Shown here piece after piece: positions 1-11,400 of a DNA stretch of 64,000 nt. Position 1 is the first letter of the stretch. Each line of letters opens with the position of its first letter. The translations under genes and the position numbers were made by a program. This stretch comes from Bugula neritina (lineage: Eukaryota > Bryozoa > Gymnolaemata > Cheilostomatida > Bugulidae): NCBI GenBank assembly GCA_964035545.1, contig OZ037771.1:744001-808000 (forward strand). Direction: 5' to 3'. The notes below the pieces were generated by a model. The model had not been told where the DNA came from and did no database searches. It saw only the letters and a program-made list of their open reading frames with translations.

Positions 1-870
1 ACATAGTGTATTATGAATTGTGACTAATTGTACCATATATTATAAATATAACATATAAGTGTCAGTACATTATATTTTCCTCATTATACCTGCGTATATA
101 TTACTCTGCCTAGTTTAGCGAAGTCTTTACTTCGTATAAGGCCACTTTACACTTGTTTCTAGTTTCCATTAACCTTTCTTGTGGATGAATTTAAATAATA
201 CAATATTAATAATAAATTAATCAATATGCAAATGAAAATATGCTTGGACATTTTGTGATTTACTTGTTTTGGTTATGTTTTATAACTCTATTTTGTGAAC
301 ATTGAATGGTAGCGTTTGCATTTTATTGCTAATTTTTATGCCTTTGAATTTAAATATAATTTAAAATAAATATCACCATTCTTCAATAAAATATGCCTTG
401 CCTAGACACATATTTATTTTCTAGAGAATACTAGTTGATTCGGATTTGTATCTTACATGTAGCTTTATACTTTAACTCATCAATATAAATGAGAAATTCT
501 AGAAGTCACTTAGTGTGCTCCTGGTTTTGCTACATAAGAAGAACACATGTGACCTTGTTTCTAAACAAATTGTAGTTTAATGAAAATGGAATTAATTTGA
601 TTGAATTATAAATATACTATTAAATAATAATGAATAAGTATTTACTCAACACTTGAAATATAAGGAAGTTCAAATATTGGCAGTAAAATATATATAAGTA
701 AACAATAGCATTAAAAAGTTAGCAACTTAAACAGAATAAAATAATTATTCAATTGAAAATTATGGTCCGTCAGATAAACTTGATGATAGTGTAAACTGTA
801 ATATTTCTAGAATGTTATAGATAACTTGTCAGTAATATTCAAATATTAAATAAACATACTGCCGATTCAG

Positions 871-1400
871 TAAGCCTGGTGGGGTAATAGTAGAGCTTTT
901 GTCTTCCAGTTGTGAGTTGTGGGGGTTCAAGCCCTCACACGCTCTTATTTTTTCACTATTTATTAAGCTCATGCACTCCCTGTAATGAAAATCAGTTGTG
1001 GTTATACCTCAGCTTAATCTAAGGAAGCTTGTGGGTTGGTGGCAAAGCTCTGGTGTCTTGTAGTGTGAGGCCACTGGTTCAAGCCTCGACTCCTGCCAGT
1101 TATTTTTTAAGTAATTTTATTCTGTTTCAAAACAATGTTATTTACTAGTTATATAAGGCAGGTTTTTGTGGCGTCATTGTAGGATACAGGTAGAACTTTG
1201 GATTCTGGAATGTGTAGATCTGGGTTCGAACCCTCTTCTAGAAACTATTTTTATACTTTATTTGGCTTATGCACATACCTTAGTGAAAATAAGTTGTGGT
1301 TATACGGTAGTTTGTTCAGAGAGTTCTTGTTGGGTTATTGGTAGTGCTTTGGTACCCTGTGCCAAAGGTTGCAGGTTCAAGCCCTGCCCATTTCCAATAA
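871..1400 (+). mobile_element. Tandem dimeric tRNA-like SINE copies
   Basis: Four tRNA-like modules lie head to tail. Each ends in a pol III B-box-like motif: GGTTCAAGCCC near 924 and 1374, GGTTCAAGCCT near 1076, GGTTCGAACCC near 1223. Most are preceded by an A-box-like stretch such as TGGTGGCAAAGCTC near 1038. Modules 1-2 and 3-4 are joined by the same kind of spacer, which contains GTGAAAAT-like and AGTTGTGGTTATAC words. The 871-1100 and 1165-1400 blocks are therefore two copies of one dimeric element. No module folds obviously as an intact tRNA, so SINE or tRNA-derived pseudogenes fit better than functional tRNA genes. Confidence 0.6.
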
Positions 1401-1564
1401 CTTTCATGTGATTTCCAAAATACCTTTCAGTGGAAATTGATTGATAATAAGTTTTAATAGAAATCGGTTCTAGTATATATATATATTATGTAAAAAATTT
1501 AACAGTATTTTTTTAGATTAATAATTGGAAGACTTTATCTTTTTTACCAAAAGGTAATTCATAC

Positions 1565-1680
1565 TTTGGAATCCCTGCTGGACTCCACATGAGTGCCTGA
1601 TTTAGAGTCCCTGCTGAACCCCACGAGTGCCTGATTTAGAGTCCCTGATAAACTCACCGCGAGTGCCTGATTCTTGGGGG
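1565..1680. repeat. Short tandem repeat, about 45 bp x 2.5
   Basis: The words GAGTCCCTGCTGAACCCC and GAGTGCCTGATTTAGAG recur with small changes across this stretch. It lies between the SINE block and a further tRNA-like remnant near 1720-1790. Confidence 0.55.
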
Positions 1681-1864
1681 ACGGGTACTCATGGGTGTTC
1701 AGCAGACTTTTTTTTCAGGCTGCGTTCGGGTATTGAACCAGTGTCTTTGTGGTTGAGGAGCGACGCCCCTACCATTACCCTGGGACGGGTCCCCTTATAA
1801 CAAACCCTTGTTGATGCTTATATTTCTTTATTTTAGGAATTTCAAAATATTATAAAAATAACAA

Positions 1865-1930
1865 ATGAAGCCGCATGGGTTTGAACCCACACCCTATGGC
1901 ACATAATACCAAAGCTCTACCACTACTCTA
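1865..1930 (-). mobile_element. tRNA-like SINE fragment, reverse orientation
   Basis: Read on the minus strand this shows an A-box-like GTGGTAGAGCTTTGG and a B-box-like GGGTTCAAACCC at about 1878-1889. This is the same arrangement as the modules at 0.9-1.4 kb, in opposite orientation. A weaker B-box-like remnant follows near 2020-2045. Confidence 0.5.
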
Positions 1931-2574
1931 TTTATATCTTGATATTTAAAAGTAGTTATTACGTAGATCTGATTTTTCCTTATGTGAATAAAATTAAAAA
2001 AAATATTTCCAAGTTTTATAGGATTTGAACTGATAACCCCTTATCTTGACCTCTAACTGCACATACTATAACTTATTATTGTGTGTATTTTAGCGGACTG
2101 ACAAGACCCGCGATGAATATTCTGCCAGGGCACACAAACAACGAACTGGTTGATCATATCTCTGTTTTCTATAATATCATGAAACATAATAAAGACTTGG
2201 CAGAACTTAATGTGCTGATTTTGTGATTTGAACATAACTGTGTGGTGTGGTGCATCACGGTGTTTTCAATAACTTTGGAGAAAAAAAACTAAACTTCTGA
2301 AGTTGGTTTGACTGATGGTTTATATTGGAAAGTATTGCAAGCTAGAATGTATTGACTAATGATTAAAAAGCAGGTAAATATGTTTATTATGATAGCATCA
2401 AATAAATATCATTCAATAAAAATCAGTACAAAATATTCCAGCAGCAGCTGCCACTTCTAGTCTTGTGAACCTCCCAACAGTCTAAATAAGTTCTTAAAAG
2501 ACAAAAATAAATACAATAAATAAAGTTTGTGCTATAAAAATATAACTCACAATGAATAAAATATAGCCTAGGAT

Positions 2575-5500
2575 CTACAACCTACTATTAATACGGAGCT
2601 CTGGAGCCAACAGCTCGATAACTTGCAGGGCACTTCCCCAGCTCATAGCCACCCCATCCTGAGACTGCCCATAGTTGTGTATTATCTGTAACCAATCATA
2701 TTATATGCTATAATCACATATGACTAACTGGCTGCTTAATATCATATTATATGTTATAATCACATCATGTCTGTACTACTCATCTGAAGTGTTAGTCATA
2801 CCACTAGGTTCTAAGGCTAAGCAGGGCAAATACAAGACAAGGTAGTAGAGTGACTTTTTCTTACAAGCCAGTAAAGCTACCCCCTCCCCTTCCCGTATAG
2901 ATAAATTATTAACATAATTACCACAGTTCTTTTTCCATCGACAACTTCAATCTGTTTGTCAATTCTGAGAATGCCTCTGCGCACAGGTCGCAGTCCTGTG
3001 TATTCACTCACCACCCTTCCTGTCTACACACCATAATATATCATCACGTGGCAATATATTATCACCTGATGATATGTCATCATGGTGATGCATCAATATT
3101 ATCATGTGATGATATATTAGAAAATATCAAATTAGGTGAATTTCCAATATGTTTGCAGTTTTCTACCTTCATTATTGGGTGGAGCTGTCTGGCCATAGCT
3201 TCAAGGTCTCTTGATAAATTTCCGTCAACACTTCTGTCTTCAACATCAGGATCATACGACCCACCAACAACCACCTCATTACCACTACAAGACAACTTTC
3301 TCACAAAACTTCAAGCAAACTTGCAGCGAGTGTGAATGAGTAAAACTCTTAATTAAATTCTATCTAACTAAACGTTTGAATGCATTTTATTTTTGGACAA
3401 AAGAGTCAGGTTTGAATAAAATAGAACATACTGAGGAATGTAATAGAAGTTTGTGTGACTTCCATCACTCTTCACTGAAAGATTCATGAGATATACAAAA
3501 TCATTAACTTTTTTATTCGTTTCCATTCTTAGAAGTTGTCCTTTCACAGGATACATATTAGCATCAGCAGCTAGCTGTCTACTCCCCAAACCAGTACAGT
3601 TTATAATCACATCATACTCCTCGGCCACCTAAACATACAATCATTTCAATTTGTTTGTGTTAGTATATATGACATAGAATTCTTTTAACTGGGAGTTATA
3701 TTTCTAATATAATAGTAAATGCAAACTATCTTTGTTGATGCATCAGTTACAGCTGGGATTATCGCCTCTATTTCAAACACTAACTGGTAACCTTAAGTTA
3801 TTGTTTCATATAGAACTACTTTTGGGTCATTTTACTTAATTTAGGACACACTGGAAATCTCCAGTTTTTAGCTATTTTTCACAATTTAGCTGCTAATGAA
3901 CATGGGTTTTTGCCCAAAACTAGTAAAATATCAATAAATACACCTAAATAATTAAGGTTATTCTTAATTTCTCATATTTTTCCCTATTTATTTAGGTAAT
4001 TAGGATCCGCAATCAAAAGTAGCTGAATAATTAGAAAAAAACATGGGAAATTAGGCAAAATTAAAAAGAACCTTGATTATTTAGGTGTATTCATTGATGT
4101 TTTACTAGTTTTGGGCAAAAACCCATGTTCATTAGCAGCTAATTTGTAAAAAATAACTAACAACTGGAGATTTCCAGTGTGTACTAAATTAAGTAAAATG
4201 ACTCTTATACAATGAGTGAAAATATAAACAACAAATCTACTGAGAAAAATCTGGAATTGTTTACATAAGATTTGAGCAACTATCAACTGCACCACTTGAC
4301 TAGTTCAAGTTAAGATGTTGTCTCAAGTTAAGAGGTCTAGAAATAGAGCTGTCCAAGCCAATACTTTGCGCATGCATTGTAGCAAAACTTAGCAAAGCTT
4401 GAATAACGAAAATTCACCTAATTTCTATGTTATTCTTTTTTGTTTTGACTTCAATAGATATATCTTGGCATTTATTATACAAACCTGGGAGAAAGAGTGA
4501 ACTTTACATCTCCTAATATGTCCTCCATTTCTATGGAACTTGTTGAGTAGATACGGTAAATATCTTCTAGTGTCAACACATACACTCGTCACGTGCCATC
4601 CGGAGCTATTTTCATAACAATCATAACTTTTAGTAATAAATTTGCCCACAGGTAAAACCAAGCTAAATCACTGCTTACATGGTAAGGGTGGGTATAATAG
4701 TATTATTTAAGTTAGAAGTCATTATTCAGACTATAGGCATTTATTTAAATATTGCCAATTCATACATATAAATAGAAGGCCTGAGAGTGATAATTCCACC
4801 ATTCTGCTTCATTATAGGCCATCATATACACTAATACACATCAGAAAGGATGTGTTAGCATAGTGTGTCTACCTCTACCAGCAAGTTATGCAGCCTTACA
4901 CACATACCAGGGCTTGTAGGGCATCACATCTCTACATTCATCAGCACTCATGGGGACAACCTTCCTAAAAGATGCTGCCGAGATGGGCATCAGCTCATCC
5001 TACAGCAAACAGCTGCAGATATAACGTGAAGTAACGTAATACACAGAGTTGTGAATAGTCTCAGATACACAGATCTTTAGGCAGCAGTAGTAAAGGTAGA
5101 CTTACACTCAGCTGCTCTCCGTATGTTTCTGTGGCCATGCAGTAGCAGCCATTTATCATCTGAACTCCATGCACCTGGTAGTTCTCAGCGAAACTCATCC
5201 GAGTGAAATAGTTGGCCGTATCAATGAATGCCCTGCAGTTTCACAGTTGTTGAAAATATCACCAAAGACTAATTAATTGTTTCTGTTGAGATTTATAAAT
5301 AAACTCCAAATAAATTTAAAAAATATTTCAACATGTGTGGCAATCTGTCTTCCAAGGTTAGCTTTTGCAACAATCTTGATAAAACCAGTCAGCTTTTCAA
5401 AATTCGTTGAATTGTAGTCCTACCTGATGCGATCCCTTGTGTCAAACTCCCCTCTGGTACCAACAACGAGACCTCCAGCCACCAGGCTTACGATATCTTC

Positions 5501-5611
5501 AGGGGGAAACTTTTCTGACATGACAGTGACATCACAGTTAGCGTACGTTTCCTGTATGCAAACTGCTGTGCTCAGTCCTACTACCCCTGCTCCAATCACC
5601 ACCACTTTCAT
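2575..5611 (-). CDS. D-aspartate/D-amino-acid oxidase, copy 1
   Basis: This is an FAD flavoenzyme of the DAO/DDO family that oxidatively deaminates D-amino acids to 2-oxo acids, ammonia and H2O2. The eight exons are 5611-5424, 5232-5106, 4999-4908, 4605-4485, 3628-3432, 3284-3167, 3023-2922 and 2685-2575. All phases are continuous and give 351 aa, against about 341 in human DDO from memory. The N-terminus has the dinucleotide-binding motif VVVIGAGVVGLSTAVCI. The middle has IINCTGLGSRQLAADANMYP and the third block is TGLRPVRRG. The C-terminal family signature is altered: HNYG is followed by QSQDG instead of HGGxG, while WGSA is kept. The protein ends in SRL, a PTS1-type peroxisomal signal. A possible noncoding first exon ends at 6502 (CCG|GTAAGTAC). 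A tandem paralog lies upstream at 8.4-12.3 kb. DDO rather than DAO is favoured by STAVCI, but substrate choice cannot be read here. Confidence 0.9.
3826..4202. mobile_element. Foldback/MITE-like element
   Basis: This is a 377-bp element whose two arms of about 150 nt are inverted copies with only scattered mismatches. It starts GTCATTTTACTTAATTTA and ends with the reverse complement, TTAAGTAAAATGAC. It sits in intron 4 of the first oxidase gene. There is no coding capacity, so it is probably a non-autonomous DNA element. Confidence 0.75.
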
Positions 5612-8404
5612 TTTTTTTTTAAAGTGAGAATATCACAGACACAGCTTTGAAGAATCAGTCACAGCTCTAAAGTAATAGTTATACTGCAAGGATTACCATC
5701 ACAAAGCTAGCACTGTTGATAAACTTACAGCATTTTACTCACCACGATTATTAGCAGCTGAACCTTAATGATTGCTGATGATGCAATGAAAGCTTGCACA
5801 GAGCAAACTACTTGTAAATAAAAGTTGATCAAGTATACAAGTGGTCTTACTAGTTATCAGTATGAGTATCTAATCAAATTGATAGAGTCATAGACCAGCA
5901 TAAGAATTTGCCAGAGTAAATAACATAAAACTTAACCAAAATATTAGCAGTATTTTAATAAAACCCTGGAATGAAAAAGCTTTCTCAATTGTATTGCCTG
6001 TTCACTTGTCTACTAGCTTATACTTTCCAATCAAAGTAATAACTTAAACTTTAAGTTTGAGTTGGTCGTATTTAAGGTTTTCATACAGGAATGCTAGAAT
6101 TTTAAGAATGACAATTATTTTATTTTATTAAAAGCTTCATTATAGCTACGAGTATTTTGAAAAGAAACACTACAGTTTAAGTTTCGAAATAAACAGTAAC
6201 ACTGATAGTGATCATTATTAATATTCTAATTGATATTCTCGCTCATTATTAAAAGTTAACTTAAACTTAAAGTTGATAACTATCATTATGATGATGTCAA
6301 TTGTAATACGAGTAGCTATTTTCTATTGACCATAAATTAATTGATTTAGTTTCGTTTAAAAAATATACTTCATGTTGAATACTAGCAGCAAACACGAATA
6401 TTTGTAATACTATTAGCACTAGAAAGCGTACTCTTGGTATAAAGCCAAGCCATCGATAGGGCTAGGCGTCGTCAGTCGTCACTGCACGTTGTCGTACTTA
6501 CCGGCTGTCAGCTTCCTACTCTGATATTATTTTTCAAAGGCTTTCAACACAAACTCTATTGTAATTAAACTACTAACAACACCGTTTAGCTGTTGGCTTC
6601 AGCACTATTTCAATTGGCAACAAACTGTTGAAATACATTACTTTAACTAGCAGCTCAGTGGGAGGAGCCCTTTCAGCTGCACTGACGATACAACGCGAAT
6701 AAAGATGCATAATGAGCTCGCTGATTGTGGTAGTGTTTCTGAAGCGAACAACAACCAGCTCAGTGCGAACAACCATGAAAGTTGTTTAAAGGGTAGGTTA
6801 TTTCTTAAAACCTATTACAACTGCTGGAGTTTTCAAGATTTCAACTTTAGCATAAAGAATACAACTCCCAATTGGACTAAACTAATAGTAGTACAAGTGA
6901 AATAGTAAATCAAATTCTACTGCTTCATGAAATAGAATAGTAATCAACATATTTTTCTTACAGTTAAAACATATCATAGGCATGTATATAGAGAACAAAT
7001 AGTTAATAGCTGTATTCAGTAACTTTATTATTGTTTGTTAATCAATATAGTAATGATTTTAAAGGAGCTCAACATAATGCAGCTGCTGAAATTAAATTAT
7101 TTAACAGTAAAATAAGCTGAGAAAATCCAAATAAAGAATGTCCAAGTTAGATAATGTCAATTTGGTAAAAAAAGTGTTATTAAATAGTTAACTCTATATT
7201 CTACACAACCAACTTACTCAGTCAAGCACATAACCAGATCTGGGTCAAATTTAATGGTTGTCAACGTAAATTACATAATTTGATTACAACACTATATAAT
7301 TACCTGATTGTAAAATACATATAAATGGTTAACTTAATTGTTGTAATTATGTTAATTGCAGTATTAGTAGTTATTGTCTATTTACATAACATAACATAGG
7401 GGAAACAGTTTAAAACTAATTCATGAATCAGAAAGCATTTAAATTTTATAATGCTGAATAGAAACACAAACAGCACTCTTAGAAGGGCTAAAATTCTAGA
7501 TCCAGGTTGACTTCATTTATTTTTGAGAAAAAGCAAGAAACTTTTTTGTAAAGTAGACAAAGTTATGACATAACTCTTTCTACTTAGATGAACTAACATT
7601 CTATAGATTATTACTATTTACTAATTCACATACTGCTATACAACCTTTTATATGTTAAAATATAATTTAATTTAAAAAAAAACAGTGAATAAAGCTGAAA
7701 CTGAATAAAATAAAATCCGAGACTGTAAACTTTTCTCAAATAAAATATTATATTAAAACTAGTTTTACCTGGCAGTATAACAATATGGTGGATAACAAAT
7801 AATTTACCTGAAGGAGTAGCTCCTGGGAATATGATTAGAACTAAAGTGATTATATGCAAGTAGTGAAGGGAACACAACTCCTGAGTATATCATATCAACA
7901 CCTCCACTACTCTGAGGCAGGGCAGTTGATTATGAATCTGCGACATTTCGAAAATTACAATTGGAAAACACCTATTTGGAAAAATAGACATATCGAAAAT
8001 GGACAATAGGAAAATAGACATTTGGAAATTGATATTGGGAAAATGAAGCATATTCAACATGGCCTAATCCAGAGGGGACGTTTAGTATCTGGTCGGGTTC
8101 AAAAAGCTTTTTGTAAACTTGAACAATTTTAAATTAGAACTACTCCGTAACTAATTCTACTTCCATGATAGCCTAACTGATTCGGCCATTGTATTTATTT
8201 TTAAAAGCTATTTTGGAATTGACCAGGCCATGTTGAATATTTTTCATTTTCCAAATGTTTATTTCCCAATTGTCCATATCCCAAATAGGTTGTTTTCCAA
8301 TCTGTCATTTTCATTATAACCTATGTTAGTATAAAGTGTGCAGCACTGCCTGATTTAGAGCAAGTTTTACATAAAAAGCCTATTGAAAGTTCTAGTAGTT
8401 TCCC
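5612..8404. other. Intergenic region between oxidase genes
   Basis: This is AT-rich and holds no convincing gene. A locally less AT-rich patch at 6430-6790 has a perfect minus-strand donor (CCG|GTAAGTAC) ending at 6502, which could close a 5' UTR exon of the copy-1 oxidase. On the plus strand a 30-codon open frame from ATG 6705 ends at a donor-like GGTAGGT, but no partner exon was found. The foldback element at 7950-8320 is listed separately. Confidence 0.5.
7950..8320. mobile_element. Second foldback element
   Basis: The arms at about 7950-8070 and 8222-8320 are inverted copies. AATATTCAACATGGCCT-like sequence and its complement AGGCCATGTTGAATAT mark the inner ends, and TTGGAAAAC/GTTTTCCAA mark the outer ends. 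The body is built of short TTTGGAAAAT-like words. It differs in sequence from the element at 3.8-4.2 kb. No open frame is present. Confidence 0.6.
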
Positions 8405-11400
8405 TCAGAGTTTACTCTTCTTTTGTATTTCAGGGGCTAATAACTTCGCAACCTGCATAGCACTTCCCCAGCTTCCACCAACTCCGTATCCGCCATGACC
8501 ATAATTGTGTATTATCTGTAACCATAGCAACAACAGTTGTATATTATCTGTAACCATAGCAACCACAGTTGTGTATAATATGTAACCATAGCAACAACAG
8601 ATGTGCATCACATGTAACCATAGCAACAACAGTTGTGTATTATTTGTAGTCTGTTGATTGTCAGTGAGCAGATTAAACTTACTGGAGTTTTCTTCCCATT
8701 AAGATACTTGAATTCTTTTTCTATTCTAATTCCACCCCTTCGGTGAGGTCTAATTCCCGTGTACTCCTGTAGGACTTTGGCTCTCTAGATTAACACAAGT
8801 GTAGACAGGAAGTGATGCAATGACGTCTAGACTAATTACTCTCCATAGAACTAGCACTGAGTGGGTACACGCTGGCATGTGTTGAGTTAACTCGAGAACC
8901 ATAGCAGTAATTACAATTCAGCTGAGTGAGTTTTGCTAACATCTTTTACACTTTGAAGTTAATAAATAAGTTAAATATTCTACTGCAGTTGAACAGCAAA
9001 TAGAGACATAAACATCAGCTAATCAAAAGTGACAGTAGAAATAACACTTAAGGTCTGTTCACCTTCATTCCTGGGTGGAGTTGTCTGGCCATAGCTTCAA
9101 GGTCTCTTGATAAATCTGCGTCAACACTTCTGTCTTCAACATCCTTGACGTAGGAGCCACCAACAACCACCTCATTACCACTACAGTTACACATTACCAC
9201 TACAGTTACACATTACCACTACAGTTACACATTACCACTACAGTTACACATTACCACTACAGTTACCACTACAGTTACATTTTACCATTACAGTTACAGC
9301 TTACCACTACAGTTACCACTACAGTTACAGCTTACCACTACAGTTACACATTACCACTACAGTTACCACTACAGTTACATTTTACCATTACAGTTACAGC
9401 TTACCACTACAGTTACCACTACAGTTACAGCTTACCACTACAGTTACACATTACCACTACAGTTACACATTACCACTACAGTTACACATTACCACTACAG
9501 TTACAGCTTACCACTACAGAGATACAGCTTGCAGACTTATTGATATAACAGAGACGGACAACAAATACAAACACTAAACACATAAGCACGAGATAGTAAC
9601 AGTAGGCTACTAGTTACTATATTTTCATACAAGTTTGCCGAGTTGCATAAGAAGACAACTCCTGTAAATCTACTTACTGCGGGAGGTAATAAAAGCTGGT
9701 GTGGGCATTTTCTGTTTTCTTGAAAAGATCAATAAAGTAATTGAAATTGGTGACTTTTCCATCCGTTTCCATTCTTAGAAGTTGTCCTTTCACAGGATAC
9801 ATATTAGCATCAGCAGCTAGCTGTCTACTCCCCAAACCAGTACAGTTTATAATCACATCATACTCCTGGGCCACCTAAACATACAATCATTTCAATTTAT
9901 TATAATATATTCATGTAAAATGAGTTGGAGTTATCCTTTCTAAAAGTACTTCAATTGACTTGTCTGAGACTAAACAATTCAGTGATTACTTCACGAGCTG
10001 TTGCTACTATCCCAAAAAATAATATGCTGAATAACGGTAAAATAAATATCTCGATACACTTTAGAAGTTCAGAGTTGTCTTATACACATTGGAAATTCAG
10101 ATTATCTTTCAAACAGTACAGTTAGTTGAAGATACCGTTTTACATTTTTTAGACATAATGAAAACTTTACACACATGCAGCAATTTGTTTGGATATGAAC
10201 AGATGCCCAGTAATCTTGTAATCATATTTCCTGTATGCATAGATGAACTGTAATGAAATTGTCGTATACTGCAAACCTGGGAGAAAGAGTGGACTTTACA
10301 TCTCCTAATATGTCCTCCATTCCTATGGAACTTGTTGAGTAGATACGGTAAATATCTTCTAGTGTCAACACATACACTCTTTACATGCCACCCGGAGCTA
10401 TAATATATTTACTATACAGTATGAGCTCCACTACTATACAGTATGACATGTATTACTATACAGTATGACATGCACTACTATACAACATGACATGTATTAC
10501 TATACAATATGACATGCACTACTATACAATATGACATGCACTACTATACAGTATGACATGCACTACTATACAGTATGAAATGCACTACTATACAATATGA
10601 CATGCACTACTATACAATATGACATGCACTACTATACAATATGACATGCACTACTATACAGTATGACATGCACTACTATACAGTATGACATGCACTACTA
10701 TACAATATGACATGCACTACTATACAGTATGACAAGCACTACTATACAGTATGACATGCACTACTATACAACATGACATGTATTACTATACAATATGACA
10801 TGCACTACTATACAATATGACATGCACTACTATACAATATGACATGCACTACTATACAGTATGACATGCACTACTATACAGTATGACATGCACTACTATA
10901 CAATATGACATGCACTACTATACAGTATGACAAGCACTACTATACAGTAGGACATGCACTACTATACAACATGACATGTATTACTATACAATATGACATG
11001 CACTACTATACAATATGACATGCACTACTATACAGTATGACAAGCACTACTATACAGTAGGACATGCACTACTATACAACATGACATGTATTACTATACA
11101 ATATGACATGCACTACTATACAATATGACATGCACTACTATACAGTATGACAAGCACTAATATACAGTACGACATGCACTACTACACAGTACGACATGCA
11201 CTACTATACAGTATGAGCTGCACTACTATACAATACGACATGCATTACTATACAGTATGACATGCACTAATATACAATAATTATGCACTACCACGTCTGG
11301 TAAGGCATAAGTCTCCTGCATTCCTCTGCAGACAATAGCACTGCCTTTCCAAACACTTTTGAAGATATCGGTTTTTCGACATCCTACAGCACACAGCAAA

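Noticed and set aside
6705-6905. Plus-strand small gene starting MHNELADCGS
   Set aside because: There is a donor-like GGTAGGT after 30 codons, but no following exon or family similarity. Left as a possible noncoding or unknown exon only.
10400-11290. CRISPR-like regular array
   Set aside because: Repeats are contiguous with no unique spacers, and the window is a eukaryotic nuclear genome.
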